From Dasypus novemcinctus (taxonomy: Eukaryota; Chordata; Mammalia; Cingulata; Dasypodidae): a stretch of DNA of 64,000 bases. A program made the position numbers and the translations under genes. Below are positions 1 to 11,700 of this stretch, piece by piece. Location: the NCBI RefSeq assembly GCF_030445035.2, contig NC_080701.1, forward strand, positions 11,002,739 through 11,066,738, given 5' to 3'. A model generated the notes under the pieces. The model did no database searches. It had not been told where the DNA came from and saw nothing but the letters and a program-made list of their open reading frames with translations. Each line of letters starts with the position of its first letter. Position 1 is the first letter of the stretch.

Positions 1-440
1 CTTTGTCCCTTCCTCCCCGCCTCCCCTTGCCGTGGACTCCCCCTGCAGCCACCCGGGAAATGGAACCGGCGGAGTTCGGGGGGATGGTTCCACTTAAGGG
101 GTCACAACGAGAGTGCGACTAAACAAAAGGGGCAAAGCAGACACCCCTTCACCCGTTTGGTAAATATTCACGGAGACCCTTTGTGCGCAAGCCTGGGCCC
201 TTCTCGGCTCCCCTGGGGAAGGCTAGAGCAGGCACCTCGCGGCCTGCTGGGGGACGGGAGGTCTGCCAGGTATGCCACCCGGTTAGCCCAGGTGTCCTCA
301 CGACCCGTGAAACAGGTAAGGTGGCCCCCCTTGTACCTGGCACGCGGGGGGTGCAGGAAAATGGCAGCCGCTTCAGGTGAACTCATAGTCCAGTGCTCAG
401 CCCTGAAGGTTAATTTTTCCGCTGTGAGGAGAAGACCCGT
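1..440. other. GC-elevated left edge, no gene assigned
   Basis: This stretch is GC-rich and has more CpG than the next several kilobases (CCACCCGGG, ACCGGCGG and CACGCGGGG are visible). Short open frames on both strands overlap one another and share no recognisable family. It may be the shore of a promoter or first intron lying to the left, but I see no clear TATA box, initiator or splice pair that would decide it. Confidence 0.3.
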
Positions 441-2465
441 CTAACCTGGTTTCTTTGAGATCACTCCATATAAGTACATCATTTCTGCAGAGTTTAGCAA
501 AGCTTCGACACCTAGAGACGCCAACTCTCTCCTCTATTCTGGCCTGCTGTTGGTTAGTAATGAAAGTGAGTCGTTTTCAGGGACACAAATTAATTTAGTT
601 GGTTGAATGTACCCCTTAACACACTGGCTCTGCTTGTGACATTGCTGTCGTTTTGAAACCCATTTTCGGTACAGATATTTGAGTAATAACTCTGCCCTCG
701 GAGAGAGTGACTCAACAACCTCAGGCTGGAGATCTGCCCCAGTGATGGTTATCAGGCCAGCGTCCATCCTGTAATTACAGGCTGCTCCCCAGGTGGGTGG
801 GGTCCCCGAAACTGCAACCCACAGGTGAATTCTGAAGGACTTTTTGGGAGATCAGATTGCTCTAGGGTTGAACACACCAAAGATGGTCCCATTTTACAAA
901 AAAAAATTCCAAGATAGCTAGGCTGACCCGTGTATTGAAAGAGGTGGAAGCATGGACCAAAGGCACGAGGTGGCTTCCCCAAGCAGCTGGCAAGGTGAGC
1001 AGGGAGCCAGGTATGCTAACCCCCCATGTGGGTACGTCGCCCTGAAGGGCTCCTTGAGCCCGACCCCAGATCCTCCACCCTCCAGGCTCCTTACACAGCC
1101 TTGAACTCGGCCACCTGTAGGAGAGCAGAGAAGCACCCAGCCCTTGTCCTGCTCACTTTGGGCCCGGAAGTGGTCCAGATTAGATCTAAGTAGCATGTGC
1201 TACATCGGTCCCCTTTCGAAGCCATCCGAAAATTATACTTCCATTTTACATGTCCTTTGTAAACTGTCCTCTTCCTCAGCCGGGAGGAAATCTGTAATCT
1301 GCTTTATTCCGTAAAGAGAACAGGGCCGGACTGGGTAGCGTCTCCAGCTCTGGCTTCTCAGCCCTTACGGAGCGCCAAAGCCTGATGTGAATGCGTTTTT
1401 TGCTCTTTCTGAGCCCCTTGGCTTGGTGGTCTAAGAAGCCTTGACCGTGTGGTCGGTATAAGGAAAGCTGGAAAAGTCAAATCCAGAGGCAAAATGATAA
1501 GCTAAAGCTCCAGGAAAAGAAACTGGCCAGTATGGCCCTTAAGTCCAGGCTAGAAGGACCCCCGCCCCAGGCCCTGTATCTGGCCCTCTTCTGAGGGGCC
1601 TTCTAGAACACCTGCAGGTACTGCACATGGCCTCCAGCTTGCTCAGGGGCCTAGAGGCAGCCTTCCCAGGCCAGAGGGAGGTGCTGGGTGCCCGTTCCGG
1701 GCTTGGGGGGTGGAGATGGTGCAGGACCGTCCCTGGAGGCCCACCGAGCTCCTCACTGTCCTGGATGAAGAAGGGGAGTGGGTGTGCCACCTTTAAATGT
1801 TTAGGCATCTGGTCTGGGGTCTTCCGTTTGTCCTCTTGTCCCAGGCCCAGCAAATGTGAGTGTTTTTCTAGAAGCAAAACCCATCATCTCAGTTTGGGGA
1901 AAGGGACTCTGGTCATTCGAAGTTTTCTCGCCTTGGATGCTTGTTTGATGTCATGAACCTAATTGCTCCACTTTTCCAAACCTTTTCCACTTAGGCCTGT
2001 TCATTTCTCCTGTTTTTCTTATTCTCGGACTCCTTACCTTCTAGCCGCTCCCACAGGGTTGCAGTAACCTTCCAAGGACGCTGGCCATACCCGGACTCCC
2101 ACCCTCTGCTCGGGCGCTAAGTCCTTTTGGAAGTGGGAGAGGGGGTGTGAAGACACTGAATCGTGAGCCAGGCGAGGACCCTGGGCGTGCGGGACAGCAG
2201 TCTTCCGTTTGGGCGTCTGTGGCTGGCCCTCGGAGTGGCAGAGGGTGTGGGGTGCTGCGCTCTTAGCCCTGGTGAGCCTGGAAGTGATATGGGCTATGTA
2301 GGGGGCTGTGCATCTCTTCATGAATCACCAGGGCTGTGTGTGTCAAACAGTAAGAACTGCAGCCCCGCCCTTTGTAACCATGCCAACCGCCCAGTCCCAG
2401 AAAGCCAAGTAAATGATACAGGCTCTATAGACTTTGGATATTCAGGGAGGATGCAAACTAAATAT
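441..2465. other. Unique sequence, no gene or repeat recognised
   Basis: About 2 kb of mixed-composition single-copy-looking DNA. Open frames here (for example around 1539-1956 on both strands) overlap on opposite strands, lack family resemblance and have no supporting splice context. I treat them as chance. Confidence 0.5.
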
Positions 2466-2769
2466 GTTAATTCCAGCTTACCTGGAATGTGGGGGGTATG
2501 TGTTAATTCCAGTTTACCTGGAATGTGGGGGTATGTGTTAATTCAGGCTTACCTGGAATGTGGGGGATATGTGTTAATTCAGACTTACCTGGAATGTGGG
2601 GGTATGTGTTAATTCCAATTTACCTGGAATGTGGGGGTATGTGTTAATTCAGGCTTACCTAGAATGTGGGGGATATGTGTTAATTCAGGCTTACCTGGAA
2701 TGTGGGGGGTATGTGTTAATTCCAGTTTACCTGGAATGTGGGGGTATATGTTAATTCAAGCCTACCTGG
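2466..2769 (+). repeat. 35-36 bp minisatellite, 8 full units plus a partial
   Basis: Units begin GTTAATTC at 2466, 2502, 2537, 2573, 2608, 2643, 2679, 2715 and 2750 (the last is partial). Each contains TTACCTGGAATGTGGGGG. Some units carry TTCCAG..CTGGAA, a 6-bp inverted repeat with a 5-nt loop; others have TTCAGG or TTCCAA in the first arm. Units differ by a few substitutions and one G in the G-run, so the array is moderately old. The long frame across it, with repeated NSSLPGMWG, comes from the periodicity and is not a gene. Confidence 0.95.
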
Positions 2770-3612
2770 TACTCAAAGCACCATTTGACTCCACACTTGT
2801 ACATACTCTGTATAAAAGGGACCCAAAAATCCTATTCGGGGCTTGGATTTTTGAACAGGAGTCCCGGAGCCTGGCCGCTCATTAATATATTGTCCTTCCC
2901 AAGACTATTCCTGAGTGCCGGCCTTCTGTATGCGACATTGAATCTCTCGGCTTCCACAGCAGAAGCCCCGAGCAAGCTTTCACGCTGGGTTCCTTGCTCT
3001 GTCTTCAGCATGCTGGCCTTTCCCCCAGCCTAACGACTGCTTTCTCTGGCCCTCGCTGACCGCCTAACTGCTGTCTCAGCGCTTTACTCCTCTCCCCGTC
3101 TAATGCCTCCCCCCCGGGTGATCCTCAGCCCCGCTCCCTCCTCCAAGTCTGGCTTCTCCCACCACGCGCCCGCGTTGCTTTCTAAAGGGGCACCTCACCC
3201 TCTCTCCTCCCTCGGGCCCCCCGAGTTGAAAATGCACAACAACTTATTTTGGAGATTTTCTCCTTTCTTGGCCCATGAGAAGTCTGTTGTCACTTCAAGA
3301 TTTGAATTTTCAAAAACAGACCCATAAAAGTTAATTATATCCTGCTAGGGATCAAGTTTGCAATTAGAATAAGTGCTACCAAATAAACCCTCTAACTACC
3401 TGGGCACACTGGCCAGGATTTGCCCGGACAGCTTCTTCTATTTATATGCATGTTATTAAGTTTATATTAAAAGATGCATACTCTGTAAGCTCATAAAGTG
3501 CCCCTTCCAACCCAATTTTAGTGTTATCAGTTCCCACTTATTCAAGGATTTATTTTAGGGTGAGCTTAAAACCAGGGCAGTCCTGGGAAACAGCGACAGT
3601 TGGTTACTCGAC
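2770..3612. other. Unique sequence, no gene recognised
   Basis: Pyrimidine-rich tracts around 3060-3210 are followed by AT-rich sequence from 3240. Short frames show no recognisable domain and I see no repeat family. Confidence 0.45.
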
Positions 3613-3729
3613 TTACATTTATATTGACATGGTATTATTTCAAGGAATCTCAGTGTTTCATAGGACATTCCAAAGGAGGTAGGGGGAAGCAGATGTGGCT
3701 CAAGCAGTTGGGTGCCTGCCTACCACATT
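3613..3729 (+). repeat. Inverted-duplicate arm A: 70-bp flank plus truncated SINE head
   Basis: The first ~70 bp (CATTTATATTGACATGG onward) match the reverse complement of 6603-6681 with only a few mismatches. They are followed by the head of a DAS-type SINE (GGGGGAAGCAGATGTGGCTC) that breaks off after TACCACA near 3729. The element at 6251-6602 continues as a full SINE. Sharing both non-SINE flank and SINE head points to a copied junction rather than two independent insertions. Confidence 0.75.
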
Positions 3730-4972
3730 GTTCTTTAAAAAGAGCCCTTTATCTTGTCCTCCCTTTCACCCTTCAGGAGTTCAAAAGACATGGTTTCCCA
3801 GCTGCTCTACATGTTCAAAATAATTCTGATTGTGAATACATTGACTGAGCTGCTAACTAATTTATCAGGGGGTGTACTCATGGGCCTGTGGTTCCAACTA
3901 ACTTTGGAGCCCAGAAACCACCTGTCTGGTCCTTCTGAGGGGAACTTAATTTTTAACCCCTCAGTACAAAGGAGACCCAAAGCTGGGCTACAGCATTTCA
4001 TGAGTAAATGAACTTGTTCTCTCCTCGAAGTCTGGATTCGCTGAGTATCCACTGCCGTCATCACGAAAACAGGAAAGGGCTTCCCGCAATTCTCCCTTCT
4101 TGTCAGTTTGGACCCAGCTAACATTTTGCCTCCAATACACAAGAAAACCCTCCCTCCTACCTTGCCCAAGGTAACGAAAAGAAAACCTCACCACCTGGTT
4201 GCTAACCGGGCCTGCACCCATCTTGGCTTTGTTTTGGATGAGAGAGACGTGCAGGAAATCAAGGGAAAGCAGAGAAAGAGAAAGGTCTTAGCCCGATTGA
4301 TTCGACGTAAAGCCTTAAAAACAGTCGTGGAACCCCTTAGCCAAATGGGGTTTGTTGAGGTCGTGAGGTCTAAACTGCTGACACTGCAGGTGATTAACTG
4401 AAGGATCTGAACACAGCGCCAGGAGAACCACAGTCCTGCATTGCAGACTTTGTAGGTACCCGTTTAATTTTCACAACAGCCCTGAATGACAGGTTTCCTT
4501 AAGGTCCTCATTTGACAGAACAACTGAAGGCAGCGCTGTTGAATAGGAGATGCCAGACATCAGGCAGAGGCCAAACCTCACGTCCTTAACCTGTGCTCCT
4601 TCTTGGAGGCTGCAGAGGGTGGAGGGGAAGGGTTCTCTGCATGCTGGGTGTTTCGAGCTGTGGAGAAGTGGTACCAGCTGGAGAACGGGGGCTGATACTC
4701 GTCTTCGGCAGGAACTGAACTTGGCTCTTAAAATACAGAGGAATGTCATGTTGGGAAACCCAAAGCTCGAAACAGTGTTCCCAAACTGCAGGCATTGGGT
4801 TTCACATCTGTTATTAACCAACAGAATTTCTATACCTCTCACTGATAACATTGGGTTTGTTCGATTTTTTTCTGTCTTAGAAGGAATGGAGTTAATACCG
4901 GTACCCATGATTAGAGGGCATTTCAGACTCTGTCTTTTGAGGATTCAAGATAAAGATGGAAGACTAAATTAG
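3730..4972. other. Unique sequence with no gene recognised
   Basis: Several 80-140 codon frames occur on both strands (for example 4108-4401 plus, with a basic KRKVLARLIRRKALK stretch, and 4550-4972 plus). None has family resemblance or splice context that I can support. A weak MIR-like fragment lies near 4440-4545. Confidence 0.4.
4440..4545 (-). mobile_element. Possible MIR fragment
   Basis: The order 'TTTTCACAACAGCCCTGA ... GGTCCTCATTTGACAGA' resembles the reverse complement of the MIR core (Cs of 'cctcatctgtaaaatgg'). It is short and diverged, so the call is weak. Confidence 0.3.
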
Positions 4973-5344
4973 CAGCTGCGATTAGAGCAAAAGAACCTGG
5001 CATGTTTTGTTTCATTACAAAAAAATGTAAGCATATCCCAACCTTCTTTTCCAAAATTTAATAAGTCTGCTTTGGACCCGCCATCTCTTCTAAATACAAG
5101 CCAGTTGGAACAGCAGTGGAAAAAGGAACTGGAGAAGCAGCGCATCAGCCACAAAGAGGAGGCAGAAAAAATGCGTTCACGGCGCCCACCCTTGCAGACA
5201 GCAATGGCAAATCATACCAGTGTGTGTTGTCTCCTTTCCCTTGCTCTCCTGCAAACAGGTTCATCTTGGAATGGGCAGCAGTACACTTCACACGGATCTC
5301 TTTGTGTTTCTAGGTCAAGTGGGAAGACACATGCTCCCTGCTGA
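4973..5344 (+). pseudogene. Coding-like fragment with coiled-coil-like segment (unassigned)
   Basis: A frame open for about 124 codons runs from just after a TAG at 4970 to a TGA at 5342. Its centre (about 5060-5190) has protein-like composition: a Pro/Ser stretch, then a charged heptad-like run containing QLEQQWKKELEKQR and KEEAEKMRSRR. There is no ATG before the interesting part. Possible splice edges exist (AG near 5030, GT near 5220) but neither is decisive. I do not recognise the family. It could be a real exon, an exon relic, a processed-pseudogene fragment or chance. The downstream half (LLSLALLQTG...) looks non-coding. Confidence 0.25.
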
Positions 5345-6250
5345 GGAAAATAAAGTGCAGTGTATTTTTAGCATCTGCTGAAAGTACTTTCAGCTGAAGA
5401 TATTCCGCCCGATCCAGGCTCTTCCACTAGAGGCCAGAAAATGTGCCGCAATATCATCGAGAATTCCAGAAAGGCCCCCAGAGATCTGTAGGTAGCAGCC
5501 CTTGCCGTCATCCTTAGCCCCAATCCAGGGGCAAAGATCCTCATTTTGGGGAAAAAAAAAAAGAAGGAAAAAAGGAAAATCATTCCAGAGAAAGATCAAT
5601 GGAAAACATCTGTGAAATAGCTATGACAAATGAAGCTAACTATAGCACACTTGGCACGCTGAGCTAATGCAATTGCAGGAGGAGGAGATAGAGGGGCTGG
5701 GGAGCAGAGAATGCCCCCCACCCCATGCCTGAAAGTAACCCGCATGCAGGGAGCCACTGGCCTCGCTGGTGCCTTTTTGAAAGGTAGGGCAGCGTACCTC
5801 TCTCAGCAGACATAGCCACACCCCATGGCAGGTGCACTTCAGCTGCCACTCACTCTCCCAAAGGGCAGTTTGCACGGTGTATAAACTACAACCATACAAG
5901 GCAGCCCTGGTAGTGGAGTTTTAGTGACTAGACTGAAGTTTAAATGTTGCCCCTGAGATTTAGTGACAGACAAATGGTTTAAGATCTTTATTCTGTCTGC
6001 ACAGTTTTGAAAAATGTTTCCTATTTTTCAAAACAAATTTACTTAACTGCTAGCTTTTAAATAAATGCAAAAAGGGATATTGGGCTTTCCTTTATGAAAA
6101 TTGTCGTTATTCTAATAAAGCTATACATGTATTAAAAGGCAGGGAGGCAAAAGTTTCTAGCTAGATCCTTTCTGAAACCTATTACTCTTATAGCAAAAAT
6201 TTTCTATTTACGTTCTGTAAATAAGAATAAAACCCGCTTCTCTGCCTACT
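5345..6250. other. Unique sequence; one CTCF-like motif, A-rich tract
   Basis: No gene recognised. CCACTAGAGGCCAG at 5424-5437 is one base off the CTCF core. An A/G-rich tract lies at 5550-5580. From 5940 the sequence is AT-rich with no recognised repeat. Confidence 0.4.
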
Positions 6251-6602
6251 TTTTAAAAAAAGATTTATTTATTTCTCCTCCCCCAACCCTCCTTGTTTGT
6301 GCTCACTGTCTGCTCTCTGTCCATTCGTTGTGTGCTCATCTTCTTTTTAGGAACCGAACCCTGGACCTCCCATGTGGGAGGGAGGCACCCAGTTGCTTAA
6401 GCCACCTTCACTCCCTGCTTGTTGTGTCTCTCATTGTGTTTCCTTGTTGTGTCTCTTCATTGCATCATCTTGCCATGCCAGCCCATTACTTCAGCTCGCT
6501 GTCTTGCTTGTCTTCTTTAGGAGGCACCGGAAACAGAACCCAGGACCTCCCGCGTGGTAGGCAGGTGCCCAACTGCTTAAACCACATCTGCTTCCCCCTA
6601 CC
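6251..6602 (-). mobile_element. DAS-type SINE, two-headed subtype
   Basis: Read on the minus strand it starts GGGAAGCAGATGTGG with a tRNA-like head (B-box-like GGTTCTGTTTCC). An ACAACAAGG/GAGAC-rich spacer follows, then a second head (GGTGGCTTAAGCAACTGGG ... GGTTCGGTTCC), and it ends AAATAAATAAATCTTTTTTT. The same two-head order is seen at 19119-19605 and 48581-48892. Such SINEs are non-autonomous, transcribed by RNA polymerase III from A/B boxes and mobilised by L1. Confidence 0.85.
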
Positions 6603-6681
6603 TCCTTTTGAATGTCCTATGGAATACTGAGATTCCTTGAAATAATACCATGTCAATATAAATGCAAGACAGACTATGGTC
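6603..6681 (-). repeat. Inverted-duplicate arm B (flank of the SINE)
   Basis: On the minus strand this is the 5' flank of the SINE at 6251-6602, and it matches 3613-3682 on the plus strand at roughly 95% by eye. The match starts at CTTRCATTTATATTG and continues into the SINE head. Confidence 0.75.
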
Positions 6682-6910
6682 TGCCACCATATAAACATCA
6701 CAGTAGACTGTGCCTTCATCATCAATCCAACAAGTATTTGTGGAAGGCACTATGGAGGGAAAACTTGAGATATTTTAGGAGGTGGCTTGAGACGGCTTCT
6801 GTTTCTGTTCTCTTCCTCACGGTGTAAAAATAGAGCATTTGTCTCCCGTTGATTAAGATGAGTTATTCTTCAAAAGCTGTGGTCCACTGATAAGTTAACA
6901 AGATGCTGTC
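6682..6910. other. Unique spacer
   Basis: No feature recognised between the SINE flank and the next SINE head. Confidence 0.4.
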
Positions 6911-7000
6911 GGGGAGCAGATGCAGCTCAAGTGGTGGAGCACCTGCTTCCCATGTGCAAGGTCCTGGGTTCAATCTCCTGTACCTCCTAAGAAAAAGAGC
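6911..7000 (+). mobile_element. Single-head tRNA-like SINE
   Basis: GGGGAGCAGATGCAGCTCAAG, then GGTCCTGGGTTCAATCTCC (B-box-like) and CCTCCTAAGAAAAAGAGC as a short A-rich end. It matches one half of the dimeric SINEs at 22824-23025, 38418-38630 and 61472-61676, but here only one head is present. Confidence 0.8.
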
Positions 7001-7464
7001 AGATAGGATGGAAGTCTAGATAAAGGAGCTAGCAGACACCTGTTTTGTTCCTTTAACAAAACTGTTGTGCAAGGTAGCAAAGGACAATTGGAGGAAGCCC
7101 TTCCCTTTCTCCATAAGGTAATATTCTATTGTCTTCGTGGTTTCTGAATAGAATTATATTAACTTTTAATTTACATTTTCAAAACTGTACTTAGAGTATT
7201 AAGTCTATGTGTTAAAGGTTTGGGTTTTCTAGCATGGAGTATTATTTTTTTTTCTTTTTGTTTTTGTGTTTGTTTTTACAAATTTAACAGGATGTACAAA
7301 TGAAAAATATGCCACAAGATTAATGGGGAAAAAATTATAGGCACTTTATTCCAGCAGTTTAGGTTTGATACTGCATTTGGCATAATCATATAGACCTACT
7401 GCTTGTCATTATTATGTCATCTGCTGTGTTGCTGCAGAAAAACTATATCAAACTGGAACCAAAC
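7001..7464. other. AT-rich unique sequence
   Basis: A T-rich run with TTTTTG repeats lies at 7240-7275. No gene or repeat family is recognised apart from that. Confidence 0.4.
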
Positions 7465-7930
7465 TGTGGCAGTTTGATATGGTAATGAATTCCAAAAATA
7501 GATATTGGATTATATTTGTAATCTGATCTGTACCTGGGCATGATTGAGTTATGATTAGGGGTGGAGACTCAAAGATAAGGCATGGCAAAGAACAGAGTTG
7601 AGGGTTTCTGATGTTGGAGTTTGATGCTGAAGACTTAAGCTGAGCTCCAAGAAGTAAGCTCACAGAGGAAAGAGAAGCAAGCCCTGGAAAGAAAAGAACC
7701 TTGAATCCAGAGAGAAGCAAGACCCTGGAAGAGAGGAACCCAGGAAGCCTGAACCCTCACAGACATTGGCAGCCATCTTGCTCCAACATGTGAAAACAGA
7801 CTTTGGTGGTGGAAGTAACTTATGCTTTATGGCCTGGTAACTGTAAGTTCCTACCCCAAATACATACCCTTTATAAACACCAACCAATTTCCGGTATTTT
7901 GCATCAGCACCCCTTTGGCTGACTAATACA
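7465..7930 (+). mobile_element. Solo LTR with 5-bp target duplication CAAAC
   Basis: The element starts TGTGGCAGTTTGATATGG and ends GGCTGACTAATACA, the TG...CA ends of a retroviral LTR. It is flanked by CAAAC at 7460-7464 and 7931-7935, a perfect 5-bp target duplication as expected of class III (ERVL/MaLR-like) elements. Length is 466 bp and no internal retroviral sequence is present, so it is a solo LTR. A partial copy in the opposite orientation lies at 32661-32946. No viral protein is encoded. Confidence 0.85.
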
Positions 7931-8719
7931 CAAACTTTCAGGTTTCCTCCTAGATTTTAGTATTCACTTTCTTACATATGCAATTCTTCAAATGGATAGT
8001 TTTACTTTACTTTTCAGTCTTTTTTTACTTAACATTAATCTGTGACAGAAGGTTATGGGACTTGCTTTTAAAAACAGTTGATGTGTAGTACCTGTGTACA
8101 GTGATCCCTTCAAATGCCCCCTCCCACCCCAGCATTGGGCTCCCAGCAGCCATTTGTCCCACTGACTCCATGCCCTGTCCCCAGCTCGTATCATCAAAGG
8201 TAAGCAGCTAACGGACGCTGGCCAGAGTCCCTTTCCTGATACTTGGACTTGGGATCGAGAGAAGGAAAGTCAGTATTTCTGTGAGTCTGAATGTCCAGTT
8301 GGGAACCACACGCAGCTATCTCCACACTATCAGCGAGACTTAGGAGCCAAGAAAAGTCCACCAAGAAAGAAAAAGGCAGAGAACCAGTCCACTGAGAGAG
8401 AAAAATGGCAGACTGAACATGAGCAGCAGGTGTGAGCCATAGAACTTATTTCTTGGGTTCCCAGCAACATTTTGGTTTCTTCAGCTCCAGGTACATTCTC
8501 TGCCCTGTGTCCCATAAGACGCCCCTGTAGACATCATAAATCCCCTTCATCTGCTATGTGCCCTTGCTTGTTTTTCTCTTCTTTGAAATCAAATTTTTTA
8601 TAGGGAGGCAAATTTGCAAGTTACAGACCAAAAAAGAAAAGAGTTGTATCAACGCAAACAGGGTAAGAAGTGGGCAGTCCTAGAAGCAAGCACCTGCCAA
8701 GGGAGAGCTGATGGGTTCT
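7931..8719. other. Unique sequence, no gene recognised
   Basis: Mixed composition. Short frames at 7988-8515 on the minus strand have no recognisable domain. The right border with the L1 is diffuse. Confidence 0.4.
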
Positions 8720-11700
8720 TGCAGCAAATCCTAATAGGATTTCTCTTCAAAAACCACAAGGGCAAGAAGACAGTAGGACAAAATACTTAACGTATTGAAA
8801 GAAAAAAATTCTCCACCAAGCATTTTCTATCTGGTAAGGCTGTCTTTAAAAATTAGAGGAAAGATTAAGACATTCCCAGATAAAGAAAAGCTGGGGGATT
8901 TCCTCACTAGTAGATCCACCCTACAAGCAATGCTAAGGGAGTTCTTCAATTCGAAAAGAAAGGACACGAGGCAGTGGATTGAAATGGCATGAGGAAATAA
9001 AGGTAGCCATATGGGTCATTATAAATGCTGGTACTAATGTACCAGATATTTTTATATGTAATTCCATTTTCTACTCCTGCAGGTTCTAAAGTTCAAATGC
9101 ACAAAAGTTATGATAATTCTATGGTTGGTCATACGATGTATAAAGATATAATTTGTAATAAGTACAACAAAAAGATAGGGGAAAGAGAGGTATTGGACTA
9201 GTGTATGTGTATGCTATTGAAGTTAAGGTGGTATCAAATCAAATGTGATTGCTATACATTTAGATATCAGATTTAAGCCCTGTAGTAACCAAAAAGGAAA
9301 TATATGAAAAAAATGTCCAGAAGTAAATGAGATTCAAAGTGGTACAGTACAAGAAAAAGTCTAATGAATATGAAAGTAGGCATTAATATAAGAATTGCGG
9401 GACAAAAAAAGCATAAGACTTACATGGAACAAATAGCAAATTGGCCAAAGAAAGTCCTGCATTATCGGTAGCTACTTTATTAAACTCTCCAGTCTAAAGG
9501 CAGAGATTGGCAGGATGGATTAAAAAAAAAAAATGACCCCGCTATATTTGTTTAGAAAAGACCCACCTTAAATTCAAAGACACAGAGGTAGAAAGAAAAA
9601 GGATGGAAAATACATAACCAAAAAAATGCTGAGGTAACTGTAATACATCAGATGATGTAGACTTTCATTCAAAAACGGTTTATACTATATAAACAGCATA
9701 TAGGACTCTATATACTGATGATGGGTCAATTGAACATGAAGACATAATTAAAAATACATATGCATCTACTAGCAGTGCCTCAAAATGTATGAAGTAAATA
9801 TTGGCAGGATTAGAAGGGAGAAATAGACTTCTGTGTTACTATTAGGAGACTTCAATACACTAATTTCAATAATGGATAGAACATCTACACAGAATATCAA
9901 TAAGGAAATAGAAGACCTGAGCAATACTATAAAACAACTAGACCTAATAGGAATCTATAGAAAGTTTTACTCAACTGCAGCAGAATACACATTCTTCTCT
10001 ACTGCACACAGGCCATTCTCCAGTATAGATCATATGTTAGGTCACAAAACAAGGGAAAACTGGGAAATTGACAAATATATGGAAATCAAACACATTCTTA
10101 AACAAACAGTAAGTCAAAAAAATCACAACTGAAATTGGGAATTAGCTTGAGGTGAATGAAAACAAAAACATTATAAACCTAAGGGGATATAGTAGAGGCA
10201 GTGCTGAGAGGGAAGCTCTAAATGCTTACATTTAAAAAATAAAAAGATCTCTTAAATCAGAGACCTCAGCTGAGACCTGGAGGAAGTGGAAAAGAAGAGC
10301 AAATGAAAGCCAAAGCAAGAAGAACAAAGATTAGTGTGGAGATAAATGAAATAGAAAAATAAAAACCCAGAGAGAGAATCGACGAAACCAGAAGTTGGTT
10401 CTTTAAAAAAGTTCAATAAAATCAACAAACCTTTGACAAAGCAAAAAAGGGAGAGGAAACAAATAACTAACTCAGAAACAAACTGGGGCAGGGAGGGGCA
10501 TTTCAACGACTTCACAGAAAAAAGTTATAAGAAGATATTATGAAGAATTGTATGCCAACAGATTACATAGCCTTGATGAAATGTACAAATTCCTAGAAGC
10601 ACACAAACTACCTACACTGACTCAAGAAGAAAGAGAAGATCACAACAGACGAATAACAAGTAAAAAGATTGAATCGGTCATCAAAAACCTCCCAACAAAG
10701 ATAAGCACAGGACCAGATAGCTTCACCAGTGAATTTGATAAAATTCTGAGAAAAAATTTTTTTGCTCAAACTATTCCAAAAAATTGAAGAGGAGGGGACA
10801 CTTCCTGACTCATTGTATGAAGCCAATATCACTCGAATACCAAAGCTAGTTAAATATATCATAAGAAAAGGAATTTACAGACCAACATCCCTTATGAATA
10901 TACATAGAAAAGTAGGAGTAGAAGTCCTCAACATGATAAAGAGCATTTATGAAAAACCCATAGCTGACATCATACTTAATATGGAAAGAATGAAATCTTT
11001 GCCTCTAAGATCAGGAATAATACAAGGGTGCCCATTCACCTTGTTACTCAGCATTATACAGGAACTCCTAGCTGGAGAAATTAGGCAAGAAAAATACATA
11101 AATGTCCTTTAAATTGGAAATGAAGAAATATATAACTTTCTCTATTTGTATGATCTATATAGAGACAATCCCTAAAATCCCACCACAAAACTGCTAGAGC
11201 TAATAAACAATTCAGTAAGGTGGTAGAGTACAAAATAAATTAAAATTAGTAGTGCTTCTTGACAAATAGTGAACAATATGTAGAGAAAATCAAGAAAGTA
11301 TTCCATTTACAATAGCATCTAAAAGAATCAGATATCTAGGAGTAAATTTAACTGAGGATATAAAGGACTTATACATGGGAAACAAAAAAGCAATGCTAAA
11401 AGAAATCAGAAAAAGCCTAAATAAATGGAAGAATTCACATGTTCATGGGTTGGAAGACCAAGTATTTTTACGATGTCAATTCTACCAAAAGCAATTTCAA
11501 AATTCAAACAATCAAAGAATCCAACAGAGAGAGTTTAAACTATAATGTAAACTATAATCCATACTTAGTGGCAATGCTCCAATATATATTCATCAATTGA
11601 CATAAATATACAGGAATCCCCTATATTTTTATGTGGCATTTATGTAATCTAAAGTTTCTTTAAAATAATAAAAAATTCCAACAGCCTTGTTTGCGGAAAT

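Noticed and set aside
2466-2769. Regular repeats suggesting a CRISPR array
   Set aside because: There are no unique spacers; units are head-to-tail, and the host is a mammal.
7465-7930. Possible full endogenous retrovirus at the LTRs (7465, 43780, 45324, 57345)
   Set aside because: None has a partner LTR or gag/pol/env-like sequence next to it; they are solo LTRs or fragments.
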